Source: Frigidibacter sp037095735 (GTDB lineage: Bacteria > Pseudomonadota > Alphaproteobacteria > Rhodobacterales > Rhodobacteraceae). From it: a stretch of 64,000 bases of DNA. The DNA lies in contig NZ_JBAWKD010000015.1 in NCBI RefSeq assembly GCF_037095735.1, positions 14,308 through 78,307 on the forward strand, read 5' to 3'. Both the position numbers and the translations under genes were made by a program. Every line of letters begins with the position of its first letter. Position 1 is the first letter of the stretch. A model generated the notes under the pieces. The model was not told the origin of the DNA and did no database searches. It was given only the letters and a program-made list of their open reading frames with translations. Shown here in pieces: positions 27,139-35,169 of this stretch.

Positions 27139-28188
27139 ATGAGCGAGATCCTTGTCAGAAACCTGGTCAAGACCTTCGGTGAGACCAATGTGATCGACGA
27201 TGTGACCTTCACCGTGCCGCGGGGCGAGATCCTTGTGATCCTCGGCGCCAGCGGCTGCGGTAAGACCACGACGTTGCGCTGCCTGGCCGGGCTGGAGAAA
27301 CCGACGAGCGGCGAGATCGTGATCGACGGGAAGCCGATGTTCGGACGCAATATCGACGTGCCGCCGGAAAACCGCGGTCTGGGGATGGTGTTCCAGTCTT
27401 ACGCGCTTTGGCCGCACAAGACCGTCTTCGGCAATGTCAGCTACGGCCTGGGCAACCTTTCGACCGAAGAGAAGCGCAGCAAGGTCCGCGACGCGCTTGC
27501 GCTGGTTGGGCTTTCAGGGACCGAGGACCGCTTCCCCTCGACGCTCAGTGGCGGTCAGCAACAGCGCATCGCTCTGGCACGCAGTGCAGCGGCACGTCCG
27601 AAGGTTATGCTGCTAGATGAGCCGCTCAGCAACCTCGACGCCAAGCTGCGCGAGACGATGCGAAGTGAACTGCGCACGCTGATCAACGAGCTGGGGATGA
27701 CCGCGATCTACATCACCCACGATCAATCCGAGGCGATGGCGCTGGCTGATCAGGTCATCTTCATGCGCAACGGTAAGATTGAGCAGAAGGCGTCGCCGCG
27801 CGAGATCTACAACCGCCCCCGCACTCGTGCCGTCGCGGAGTTCATCGGCAGCGCGACCTTCCTCGACGGGCGACTTTTGTCCTCGAACGGCGTGGGGTCT
27901 GAAGTCGATCTGGGCGGCTTCACCCTGCGTTCTACCTCGACTTTGGAACGCGCCGCAGAACGTGCGGTTGTCGCGATCCGACCCGAGCGGGTGAAACTGT
28001 CGCAGGATGCCTCGGGCGGCGGGATCATCGGCAAGGTGCGCAGCCAAGTCTTTTTGGGCGAGGCCACGGAATACGAGATCGAGGTGCATGGCATTCAGCT
28101 GGTTTCCAAGTCCCGGGTCGAGCTTTCTGCGGGCCAACCCGTCGGTGTCTCGATTGCGCCCGATGACGTCATCCTGCTGCCCGCGTGA
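27139..28188 (+). CDS. ABC transporter ATP-binding protein
   Basis: 349 aa. Walker A GASGCGKTTT, Q-loop GMVFQSYALWPH, signature LSGGQQQR, Walker B VMLLDEPLSNLD and H-loop YITHDQSEA are all intact. The C-terminal extension with a TOBE domain (IRPERVKLS) is typical of the Fe3+/spermidine/maltose-type branch. It energises the fused permease upstream and shares the operon with the binding protein and the 306-aa protein downstream. Confidence 0.93.
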   Translation: MSEILVRNLVKTFGETNVIDDVTFTVPRGEILVILGASGCGKTTTLRCLAGLEKPTSGEIVIDGKPMFGRNIDVPPENRGLGMVFQSYALWPHKTVFGNVSYGLGNLSTEEKRSKVRDALALVGLSGTEDRFPSTLSGGQQQRIALARSAAARPKVMLLDEPLSNLDAKLRETMRSELRTLINELGMTAIYITHDQSEAMALADQVIFMRNGKIEQKASPREIYNRPRTRAVAEFIGSATFLDGRLLSSNGVGSEVDLGGFTLRSTSTLERAAERAVVAIRPERVKLSQDASGGGIIGKVRSQVFLGEATEYEIEVHGIQLVSKSRVELSAGQPVGVSIAPDDVILLPA

Positions 28189-28204
28189 CCGGAGGCCCTT
28201 ACCC

Positions 28205-29125
28205 ATGCTCAAGCTGAGAATGGCGCTCCACGCCAATGACCACCATCGGAACGTGTTGTCGCAGGACTGGCAGATCCCCGGTGCCGCGATCACTCCGGTG
28301 CCCCTAGCGCCCGGAGAGATGTATTCGCGCGTGTTCGACGCCGAGGACCTCGACATCGTCGAGATGTCCATCGCCCGTTATGCTCGGCTGCGGAGCGAGG
28401 GTAAGGGGCGGCTGATTGCGGCACCCTACTATTTCTCTCGGGTCTTTCCGCACAAATATTTCTACGTGCGAACGGACTTTCCTGGCCGTGACCTGTCGGC
28501 AATCAAGGGCATGCGGGTTGGCCTCTCGGAGTATGACCACACGGGTCACACTTGGGCGCGGATCCTCCTCGAAGACGGATACGCGATCTCGCCGGCTGAT
28601 GTGAGTTGGATCTGCGCACGGAGGGAAACGAGCAAACCGCCGCTGAAACATGACTTTGTTCCGCCGGCCGGCGTCTCGCTCACCTACGCCCCGGCGGAGA
28701 AGACGTTGTCACAAATGTTGCTCGACGGCGAGATCGACGTTCTCTTGAACCCGAATTCGCCATCTTGCTTCGCTGAGCAGCCCGAGCGCGTCCGCCGGCT
28801 CCTTGATGATCCGCGGCAAAGCGAGGTCGCGTATCTCAGAGCCGGGGGCCTTTGCCCGATCCAGCACGTGCTCGGGATACGTCGGGAACTCGCTAGCGCC
28901 CATCCTAATCTGATTGCCGACATCATCGCGCTGCTCGAGGCACAGGTCGGTCGGTCGCGCTCGCTTTGGGCGGGGGCGGCGAACGAGGACAACGCGAAAG
29001 TCGCGCTGAGCGGCCTTGCGGCTGGAGAGCGGCGACCCCTTCAAGAGTTTCTTACGCAGCATCATCGGCAAGGCATGTCGAAAAAATTACTGAGCCTTGA
29101 AGATTTTTTTGGGGAACGCGTCTGA
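28205..29125 (+). CDS. 4,5-dihydroxyphthalate decarboxylase-like / type 2 periplasmic-fold protein
   Basis: 306 aa, no signal peptide. The segment GLSEYDHTGHTWARILLEDGY and the APAEKTLSQMLLDGEIDVLLNP block resemble 4,5-dihydroxyphthalate decarboxylase-like proteins, which share the type 2 periplasmic-binding fold but act in the cytoplasm. It is the last gene of the ABC operon (16-base gap). In phthalate pathways such an enzyme makes protocatechuate, and its presence with a GalD-like tautomerase hints at aromatic acid breakdown; assignment of substrate is inference. Confidence 0.72.
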   Translation: MLKLRMALHANDHHRNVLSQDWQIPGAAITPVPLAPGEMYSRVFDAEDLDIVEMSIARYARLRSEGKGRLIAAPYYFSRVFPHKYFYVRTDFPGRDLSAIKGMRVGLSEYDHTGHTWARILLEDGYAISPADVSWICARRETSKPPLKHDFVPPAGVSLTYAPAEKTLSQMLLDGEIDVLLNPNSPSCFAEQPERVRRLLDDPRQSEVAYLRAGGLCPIQHVLGIRRELASAHPNLIADIIALLEAQVGRSRSLWAGAANEDNAKVALSGLAAGERRPLQEFLTQHHRQGMSKKLLSLEDFFGERV

Positions 29126-29274
29126 GCTCAAACCGTCGGGCGCACTGAAGCGTTAAGGTATAGAGGCGACACACCGTTGCGACCGCGATCGTTCCACGCG
29201 GAAAGCTGTCCCCCCTGTCGATGCCCAATTTTGATAGGTTAATGACCCCGGCACCACTCGCGGGATCGTGAAGT

Positions 29275-29491
29275 ATGCCCTTTCTTGCAGATGGCGGGCG
29301 CGCAGACAGTCCCTTCCGTGTTCGACGCCTGCCAGGGCTACGCTGGGAAGGCGGATGACTCGTTCCGAAGGGTGTTTTCTGGCGAAGTCACTGCCGTCTG
29401 GATGGCTGGATAGCCACGACGTCATGCGATCCGGGTCATTGCCGCGGACTGGGTTTCAGCCCGGGCGAGGAAGACCGTCGACGTGCCGTAG
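29275..29491 (+). pseudogene. Decayed 3' end of a second tniQ gene
   Basis: Matches the last ~70 codons of the intact tniQ (from 16553): MPFLADGGRA, then after a frameshift near 29302 DACQGYAGKADDSFRRVFSGEVTAVWMAG, then an amber codon at 29411-29413 in place of Glu, then PRRHAIRVIAADWVSARARKTV. Nucleotide similarity is clear but far from identical, so it comes from a related element rather than a recent duplication. Confidence 0.8.
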
Positions 29492-29639
29492 GTAGCGATC
29501 GTTGGGCGTATGGATGGCTTAATGGCATGAGGTCCACGAGAGCGGGCCCTTGTTTCTTTTTCGCAGCTTTCACGGCGGGGGGCAGAACTTTTCCCCCAGG
29601 TGGCGAGAACTATGGTCCGAGGTTGGAAATGACTATTGT

Positions 29640-29799
29640 TTTTATTTGATAAAATTTGGATTCCGGCACTAACTTTGCCCCGAGTTTCAAGGCTGTAGTT
29701 CGGGGCAGGGCGGCTGCCGGTTGGCGCGTCGCTTTGCCCGGTGGGACAGGGTCCAAGAAAGCCGGTGATGGTCTGATGGCAGCCTTCGGGCTGCCTTTT
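29640..29799 (+). ncRNA. Candidate structured small RNA or leader with terminator
   Basis: After an AT-rich promoter-like stretch (TTGATAAAAT at 29646-29655) comes a hairpin GCCCCGA (29677-29683) / TCGGGGC (29700-29706), then GC-rich sequence, then GGCAGCC-TTCG-GGCTGCC (29778-29795) followed by TTTT. The final element is a textbook intrinsic terminator with a UUCG tetraloop, and no intact gene ends here. Not matched to any RNA family I know. Confidence 0.4.
29778..29799 (+). terminator. Rho-independent terminator with TTCG tetraloop
   Basis: Perfect 7-bp stem GGCAGCC/GGCTGCC, loop TTCG, then TTTT. Orientation rightward. Confidence 0.8.
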
Positions 29800-30096
29800 C
29801 ATTTGCCGCATCGGGTTGTTGCCGCGACGAACGGGGCTTGATTGGGGGATGCGGCTGCGTCGCTTTCGAATGCCTCTCTCCGCTGCCGGGGCCGTCGGTC
29901 CTGCGGGACTCTGGCCGGCGCCCCGCGGACGACCGCGAAGCGCGGTCGCGCGACGTCTGGCCAAAACGCCCGCATAATCGGACATCGGGATGGTGCGGAC
30001 CGTCCTCGAAGGCCGGTCGTTTGCCCATGTTTCGATCACTTGGCGGCCCCAGCGGGGCCGTTGCGGGCCCCGACCGCCGTGCCGGACAGAAAAATA

Positions 30097-30112
30097 TTGA
30101 CTGCTTGGTAAA
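30097..30112 (+). promoter_or_regulatory. RutR-like operator upstream of PreA-like gene
   Basis: TTGACTGCTTGGTAAA resembles the RutR consensus TTGACCAnnTGGTCAA at 11 of 14 defined positions and also supplies a TTGACT -35-like hexamer, 39 bases before the ATG. RutR controls pyrimidine catabolism, matching the downstream gene. Confidence 0.5.
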
Positions 30113-30150
30113 AATCTACGGTCCTGAGGGGGAGAAACCGGGAGTGCGCC

Positions 30151-31248
30151 ATGTCCGTCGACCTCGCTACCAGATTCACCGGCCTTGATTTCGTGAATCC
30201 GTTCGTGCTGGCCTCGGCGCCGCCGACCGAGAGCAAGCGCAAGATCCTGAAGGCCTTCGAGGCCGGCTGGGGCGGCGTCGTCACCAAGACCATCGGCCTG
30301 CACCCGGTCGAGAACGTCGCCGGGCCGAAGACCATCTTCCAGCGCGCCAGCGAGCAGAAGCCCTATGTCTCGCGCAACAAGCGCCCCGACACCGTCTCGC
30401 ATTCCTCGTGGAACTGGGAGCTGATCTCGGACCAGCCGCTGGCGCAGTGGCTTCCCGATCTGGAAGAGATCAAGACCACCTATCCCGACCGCATGCTGAT
30501 CGGCTCGATCATGGCTGGCGCGGGCGGCGAGGCCGAGATGGAGAACTGGCGCAAGCTGGCGCGGGCCTGCGTCGGTGCAGGCTGCGATGCGCTCGAGCTG
30601 AACATGTCCTGCCCGCACATGGACCGCAAGGACATGGGCGCGCATATCGCCAATGACGAGGCGATCATCGCGTCTGTGCTGAAAGCGGTCAAAAGCGCGG
30701 TCGACGTGCCGATCTGGGTCAAGCTGACGCCCTCGTCCTCGTCGCTGGTGGACGGGGCGCGGGCGGCCTATGCGGCGGGGGCGGCCTCGATCTCGCTGTG
30801 CAACACCTTCCCCTCGCTGCCGCTCATGGACCCCGAGACGCTGAAGTTCGAGGTTGAGGTCGACGGCTACGTCACCTCGGGCGGGCTTGGCGGGCTGGCG
30901 ATCCTGCATCAGGCGCTGCAGCGCGTTTCGGACATCTCGCGCGCCTTCCCGGACAAGGCGATCTCGGGCATCGGCGGCATCCGCGGCTTCCGCGAGGCCT
31001 TCAACTTCATCGCCCACGGCGCCGGCAACCTGCAGATCTGCACGGCGGCGATGGAAGAGAAGGGCAGCGGCGGGATCGGCGTCAACCTGATCCAGGAGCT
31101 GACCGGAGACCTTGCCGATTACCTCGAGCGCACGGGCCATCGCTCGATCGAGGCGTTCCGCGGAATCGCCCGCGACCGGATCGTCGAGCATTCGAGGATC
31201 CGCCGGAAGAGCGAGGATTACAACGGCGGCTACGCGCAAAGCGCCTGA
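30151..31248 (+). CDS. Dihydropyrimidine/dihydroorotate dehydrogenase-like flavoprotein (PreA-like)
   Basis: 365 aa FMN-binding TIM barrel. Family segments: FVNPFVLASAPPTES, GGVVTKTIG, the FMN/substrate loop CDALELNMSCPH, VPIWVKLTPSSS and the phosphate site SGIGGIRGFREA. It aligns with PreA and the C-terminal half of dihydropyrimidine dehydrogenase but ends without the 4Fe-4S ferredoxin tail, and the active-site loop reads HMDRKDMGAHIAND where PreA has a cysteine (ACGQ). So it may reduce another substrate. A RutR-like box and GGGAG site lie upstream. Transcribed alone; the next genes are convergent. Confidence 0.85.
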   Translation: MSVDLATRFTGLDFVNPFVLASAPPTESKRKILKAFEAGWGGVVTKTIGLHPVENVAGPKTIFQRASEQKPYVSRNKRPDTVSHSSWNWELISDQPLAQWLPDLEEIKTTYPDRMLIGSIMAGAGGEAEMENWRKLARACVGAGCDALELNMSCPHMDRKDMGAHIANDEAIIASVLKAVKSAVDVPIWVKLTPSSSSLVDGARAAYAAGAASISLCNTFPSLPLMDPETLKFEVEVDGYVTSGGLGGLAILHQALQRVSDISRAFPDKAISGIGGIRGFREAFNFIAHGAGNLQICTAAMEEKGSGGIGVNLIQELTGDLADYLERTGHRSIEAFRGIARDRIVEHSRIRRKSEDYNGGYAQSA

Positions 31249-31288
31249 GGCCGCCGCAAATCCGGATGGCGCGTGCAGAGCGGGCGGT

Positions 31289-32842
31289 TCAGTCGTCGCT
31301 GTCGCCGAGGATCCGCCGCACCAGCCGCGCGCCCAGCGTCGCGGTGCCGGTGCCGATGCCCTGACCCGCGCGGCTGACCTCGGCCCGCAGGTCGCGCCGC
31401 GCCGCCTGCAGGCGCACGCGGTTGCGCTGCACCATCAGCGCCTCTCCCAGCCGGGCTGAAAGCTGCTGGCGCAGCGCGTCGAGGTTCCACTCCGGCGCGG
31501 CGGCCGAGACCGCGACCGGCGGCGCCGGCAGCCCGAGGTCGCCCGCCACCGCGCGCACCGCCGCGGCGACACGGTCCAGCGCGGGGCGGGGCAGGCGGTT
31601 CTCGGGGAAGGGCCAGCCGGGCAGAAGCTGGTCGGCCCCGGTCGCCACGGCCAGCACCTGCGGGATCCGGCGGTCGGGCAGCGCCGCGAAGCGGGCGGCG
31701 AAGGCCGCAAGCGCGCGGCGGTCGATCTCGCGCGCCGGGCGCGTCAGCCGCGACACCCACAGGATCAGGTCCGCGGCCTCCATCTCGGCAAGGGTCGCGG
31801 CATCGGCCGGGGCGCTGCCGTCGAGGCCCGGCAGGTCGATCAGCACGCAGTCGATCCCGTCCAGCACCAGCGCATGGGCCGTGGCGCGGTCGGTGGTGGG
31901 CGGCTGGTCGGTCTCGGCCGCGTCATGGCCGATCAGCGCGTTGACGAGGCTGGATTTCCCGGCGCTGACCTGACCCGCGACGACGATGCGCAGCGGCGCG
32001 TCGGGGCGCGCGGCCCGGGCGCGGTCGCGGTCCGAGGCGGCCAGCTCCAGCTCGAGCAGTTCCGCATCCGAGAACCGAAGGCGGCCGGAATAAAGGTCGA
32101 TCGCCGCCTTCGCGGCCTCTTCCAGCAGCAGGCCCTGCAGCACCGCCACCGCCTGCGCGCTGAGATAGCCGGAATTGCCGCCGGCGATCGCACCCTCGAT
32201 CTCGCGCAGGATGCCGGCGGGCGGGTTCTTCAGGATCCGGATCACGCGCCAGGCCTTCTGGCCCGCATCGAGCGTGGTCGCGGCCCAGCCCTTCTGCCGC
32301 CACAGCCAGAGGAGCGTGCCGACGGTCACGGTGTCGGCGAAGGGCACCATCCGGCGCAGGTCGCCGCGGAAGCGCACGAGCACGTTGTCGGCCAGCAGCA
32401 GCGCCTCTGGCACCGTGAAGTCGAGAAGGTCGCGCCCCTGCGCGCCGCTGCCGGCCGCCACGCTGCGGATCACCTCTTCGAACAGGGCGGGCAGGGCCGC
32501 GACCGGCACCGGCTCGGCGGTGCGGCTTCGGATCAGCCGGCGCGCGGCCTCGAAGGCGGCGGCCTCGCGCGGGGTCCATTCGGGATCGGCGCCGGCTTCC
32601 AGCACGAGGTCGGGCGCGGCGGCGGGGTGCCGGCTGCGCCACCAGCGCAGCCCGAGCCGCAGCGCCGCCGCCAGCGCGCCAAGGCCCAGCGAGGCGACGA
32701 TGTAGCCCATCAGCAGGCCCTGCTCGGCCAGCCAGATCCAGCCCAGCGGGATCGCGATCAGGAAGGGCAGGGCCAGCAGCAGCGCCAGCGCGATCCGGTC
32801 CAGCCGCAGGAAGACCGCGAAGAAGCGGCGCGGGTCAATCAT
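31289..32842 (-). CDS. Membrane-associated GTPase (dynamin-like/YcjX-YfjP type)
   Basis: 517 aa. Two membrane segments near residues 15-60 (LALALLLALPFLIAIPLGW and the next). A G domain follows: G1 VAGQVSAGKSS around residue 295, G3 DLPGLDG, and a G4-like AVATGADQL. Such proteins are 50S-binding-GTPase-like, possibly acting on membranes or ribosomes. The start ATG overlaps the stop of the preceding gene by 8 bases, and the partner is also a GTPase, so the two probably form a heteromeric unit. Confidence 0.83.
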   Translation of the reverse strand: MIDPRRFFAVFLRLDRIALALLLALPFLIAIPLGWIWLAEQGLLMGYIVASLGLGALAAALRLGLRWWRSRHPAAAPDLVLEAGADPEWTPREAAAFEAARRLIRSRTAEPVPVAALPALFEEVIRSVAAGSGAQGRDLLDFTVPEALLLADNVLVRFRGDLRRMVPFADTVTVGTLLWLWRQKGWAATTLDAGQKAWRVIRILKNPPAGILREIEGAIAGGNSGYLSAQAVAVLQGLLLEEAAKAAIDLYSGRLRFSDAELLELELAASDRDRARAARPDAPLRIVVAGQVSAGKSSLVNALIGHDAAETDQPPTTDRATAHALVLDGIDCVLIDLPGLDGSAPADAATLAEMEAADLILWVSRLTRPAREIDRRALAAFAARFAALPDRRIPQVLAVATGADQLLPGWPFPENRLPRPALDRVAAAVRAVAGDLGLPAPPVAVSAAAPEWNLDALRQQLSARLGEALMVQRNRVRLQAARRDLRAEVSRAGQGIGTGTATLGARLVRRILGDSDD

Positions 32843-34004
32843 CGCCACGCTCCCCGGGCGCCGGGGCGGGGGACGGACGGGCCGGGCCCTTGCCGCCGGC
32901 GTCGCCCCCGCCATCCGCGGCGCGCGCGAAGGCGCGGCGGAAGGTCTCGCGCAGTTCGGCCTCGTCGGCGGGCTTTCCCTGCGACTGGCGGTACAGGAAA
33001 TAGCTCGCCGCGCGGCCCAGCGCGTAGGTCGCGCCGAAGCTGATGCTGCCCGACACGGCGGCGCCGAGGGTCTGCCCGTAGACCGGGATCAACTTCGCCG
33101 CCTGCCGCAGCCCGAAGCTCGCACTGTAGCGCAGCAGGATGCCGGCCCCGAGCGCGCCGAGGAAGGCGCGCACCGTCTCGGTCGTCCAGCCGACGCCGTG
33201 CTCGGCGGCAAGGTCGCGCAGCATCGCGGCCTGCAGGCCGGGGACCGAGACCGCGCCCACCACCGGCAGCGCATCCGACGAACCCGCCAGCCCCGCGTAG
33301 AACAGCACGCGGTTGCGCAGCCGGTCGAAGGCCGCCTGTTCGCCCTCGCCGGTCGCCCGCCGCTCGAGCAGCAGCGCGGCGGAGGGCAGCAGCTCGACAA
33401 GCAGGTCGATCACCGCCTGTCGTGCGGCCGCTCCGGGCGGGGCACTTTCGGGCAGGTCGGTTTCTGGCAGGGCGACCTCGACCGCGGGCAGGTCGCGGCC
33501 GATGGCGCGCTTGAGCTGGGCGGCGATGGCGCTGCGGGCGCGGCGGCGGGCCTCGGGGTCGGGGATCAGGTCGGCGCCGGTATAGACGATGCCGGCGGCA
33601 TGGCTGCCCTGCCGCAGCACCGCGCCCGCCGCCGCGGCCAGTTCGCCCTGCACCGGGTCGTCGAGCCGGCAGACCAGCAGCAGCGCGTGGCTGTGCCCGG
33701 CGCAGCTGGCCAGATCCTCGGCCGGGTCATAGCGCGCCTCGCCAAGGCCGCGGGTGTCGAGAAAGCGCAGCAGCGGCGCGCCGGGCGGGAAGTCGAAACG
33801 CCGGGCGCTGCGGGTGCAGGGGGTGAAGCCGTTGCCGATCTCGACCGCGTCGAGTGCGGTCAGCAGCCGGATCAGCGAGCTTTTCCCCGCCGCGGTCTTG
33901 CCGAGCATCCACAGGATCGGCAGCGCCTGTTCGGCCTGTTCGACCGGGGGTTCGTCGCCGGATTTCGGCGCGGACGAGAAGTAATCGAGAAGCGATCCGA
34001 ACAT
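32835..34004 (-). CDS. GTPase with C-terminal DUF697-like membrane domain (YcjF/YeeP-like)
   Basis: 389 aa. N-terminal G domain: G1 MLGKTAAGKSSLI near residue 35, a G2-like TPCTRSAR, G3 FLDTRGLGE and G4-like VYTGADLI. The C-terminal third (LFYAGLAGSSDALPVVGAVSVPG to GATYALGRAASYFLYRQ) is the hydrophobic DUF697-type region. Overlaps its downstream GTPase partner by 8 bases. Paired GTPases of this kind are often in accessory or stress loci; no direct function known. Confidence 0.82.
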   Translation of the reverse strand: MFGSLLDYFSSAPKSGDEPPVEQAEQALPILWMLGKTAAGKSSLIRLLTALDAVEIGNGFTPCTRSARRFDFPPGAPLLRFLDTRGLGEARYDPAEDLASCAGHSHALLLVCRLDDPVQGELAAAAGAVLRQGSHAAGIVYTGADLIPDPEARRRARSAIAAQLKRAIGRDLPAVEVALPETDLPESAPPGAAARQAVIDLLVELLPSAALLLERRATGEGEQAAFDRLRNRVLFYAGLAGSSDALPVVGAVSVPGLQAAMLRDLAAEHGVGWTTETVRAFLGALGAGILLRYSASFGLRQAAKLIPVYGQTLGAAVSGSISFGATYALGRAASYFLYRQSQGKPADEAELRETFRRAFARAADGGGDAGGKGPARPSPAPAPGERGDD

Positions 34005-34074
34005 GCCCTTGCCCGGGTTTGGGGACTTCGGGGCAGGCTATCCGTCGGGCGCGTCTGGGTAAATGCCGAACCGT

Positions 34075-34113
34075 CCGCCGCGCCGCCCCCGGGGGGAGGG
34101 GACGGCGCGGCGG
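34075..34113 (-). terminator. GC-rich hairpin after hydrolase gene
   Basis: CCGCCGCGCCG (34075-34085) pairs with CGGCGCGGCGG (34103-34113), 11 bp, just beyond the hydrolase stop; no T-tract. Confidence 0.4.
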
Positions 34114-34121
34114 GGTGGCGC

Positions 34122-35075
34122 TCAGCTCTTCGCAAAGGCCAGCAGGTCGGCGTTCAGCACATCGGCATTGATCGTCAGCATGCCGTGGCCATAGCCCGGG
34201 TAGGTCTTCAGCTTGCCGTTCCGCAGCAGCCCGATCGCCTTCAGCGCCGCATCGGCGATGGGCACGATCTGATCGTCCTCGCCATGCAGCACCAGCGTGG
34301 GCACGCTGATCGCCTTCAGATCCTCGGTCTGGTCGGTTTCGGAGAAGGCCTTGATGCCGTCGTGATGGGCCTTGGCAGAGCCCATCATCCCCTGCCGCCA
34401 CCAGTTCTGGATCACGCCCTCCTGCACCGTCGCGCCGGGGCGGTTGAAGCCGTAGAACGGGCCTGCCGGCACGTCGCGGAAGAATTGCGCCCGGTTCGCG
34501 GCCAGCGCTGCGCGGAAGCCGTCGAAGACCTCGATCGGCAGGCCCTCGGGGTTGGAGGCGGTCTTCACCATCAGCGGCGGCACCGCTGCGACCAGCACCG
34601 CCTTGGCGACGCGCCCCTCGGGCTCGCCGAAGCGGGCGACATAGCGCGCGACCTCGCCGCCGCCGGTGGAATGGCCGATGTGAATCGCGTCGCGCAGATC
34701 CAGCGCCCGGGCCAGCGTCGCGACATCGGCGGCGTAATGGTCCATGTCGTGGCCCTCGTACACCTGGGCCGACCGGCCGTGGCCGCGCCGGTCATGGGCG
34801 ATGACCCGGTAGCCCTGCGACAGGAAGGCCAGCATCTGCCCGTCCCAGTCGTCCGAGGACAGCGGCCAGCCGTGGTGGAAGACCACGGGCTGTGCGTCGC
34901 GCGGGCCCCAGTCCTTGTAGAAGATCTCGACGCCGTCGTCGGTGGTGATCGTGGACATGATGATGTCTCCTTGCGGTTCGGTTGACGTGGCGAGGGCGGG
35001 GCGGGGCAGGGGGCCGATCACGGCGGCGGCGGCCGCTGTCGTCAGCATCGCGCGCCGGGTCAGGTCGGGGTGCAT
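34122..35075 (-). CDS. Alpha/beta hydrolase (non-heme chloroperoxidase-like), with possible Tat-exported and cytosolic forms
   Basis: 317 aa from ATG 35075. Residues 1-32 look like a Tat signal (TRRAMLTTAAAAAVIG, twin arginine plus AxA-like end). An internal ATG at 34958 has a near-ideal AAGGAG site and gives 278 aa starting MSTITTDDGVEIFYKDWG, the usual start of the family. Catalytic features: HGWPLSSDDW, nucleophile elbow GHSTGGGEV, acid HGEDDQIVP, and the His in GYGHGM. Members are perhydrolases or esterases. Divergent GlxA regulator. Confidence 0.87.
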   Translation of the reverse strand: MHPDLTRRAMLTTAAAAAVIGPLPRPALATSTEPQGDIIMSTITTDDGVEIFYKDWGPRDAQPVVFHHGWPLSSDDWDGQMLAFLSQGYRVIAHDRRGHGRSAQVYEGHDMDHYAADVATLARALDLRDAIHIGHSTGGGEVARYVARFGEPEGRVAKAVLVAAVPPLMVKTASNPEGLPIEVFDGFRAALAANRAQFFRDVPAGPFYGFNRPGATVQEGVIQNWWRQGMMGSAKAHHDGIKAFSETDQTEDLKAISVPTLVLHGEDDQIVPIADAALKAIGLLRNGKLKTYPGYGHGMLTINADVLNADLLAFAKS

Positions 35076-35169
35076 CGCGTGGCCTCTCGGTTTCGGTATG
35101 GACAAAGCTAGCGATCCGGCGTCCCTGAGAGGCGTGGCGGAACTGACAAGGATCGAGGCAGAACCGACA

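Larger units (their letters stand above)
29126..30096. other. Intergenic region with tniQ relic and candidate small RNA
   Basis: No intact gene. Contains the decayed tniQ tail (29275-29491) and an AT-rich stretch followed by structured sequence and a rho-independent terminator (29640-29799). If the island is transposon cargo, the right end should be here. Confidence 0.6.

Noticed and set aside
10945..29616. Shared GGCRAGAACTAYG at 10947 and 29602 as TnsB sites of opposite ends
   Set aside because: They are in the same orientation, whereas true ends should be inverted; too short to separate from chance.
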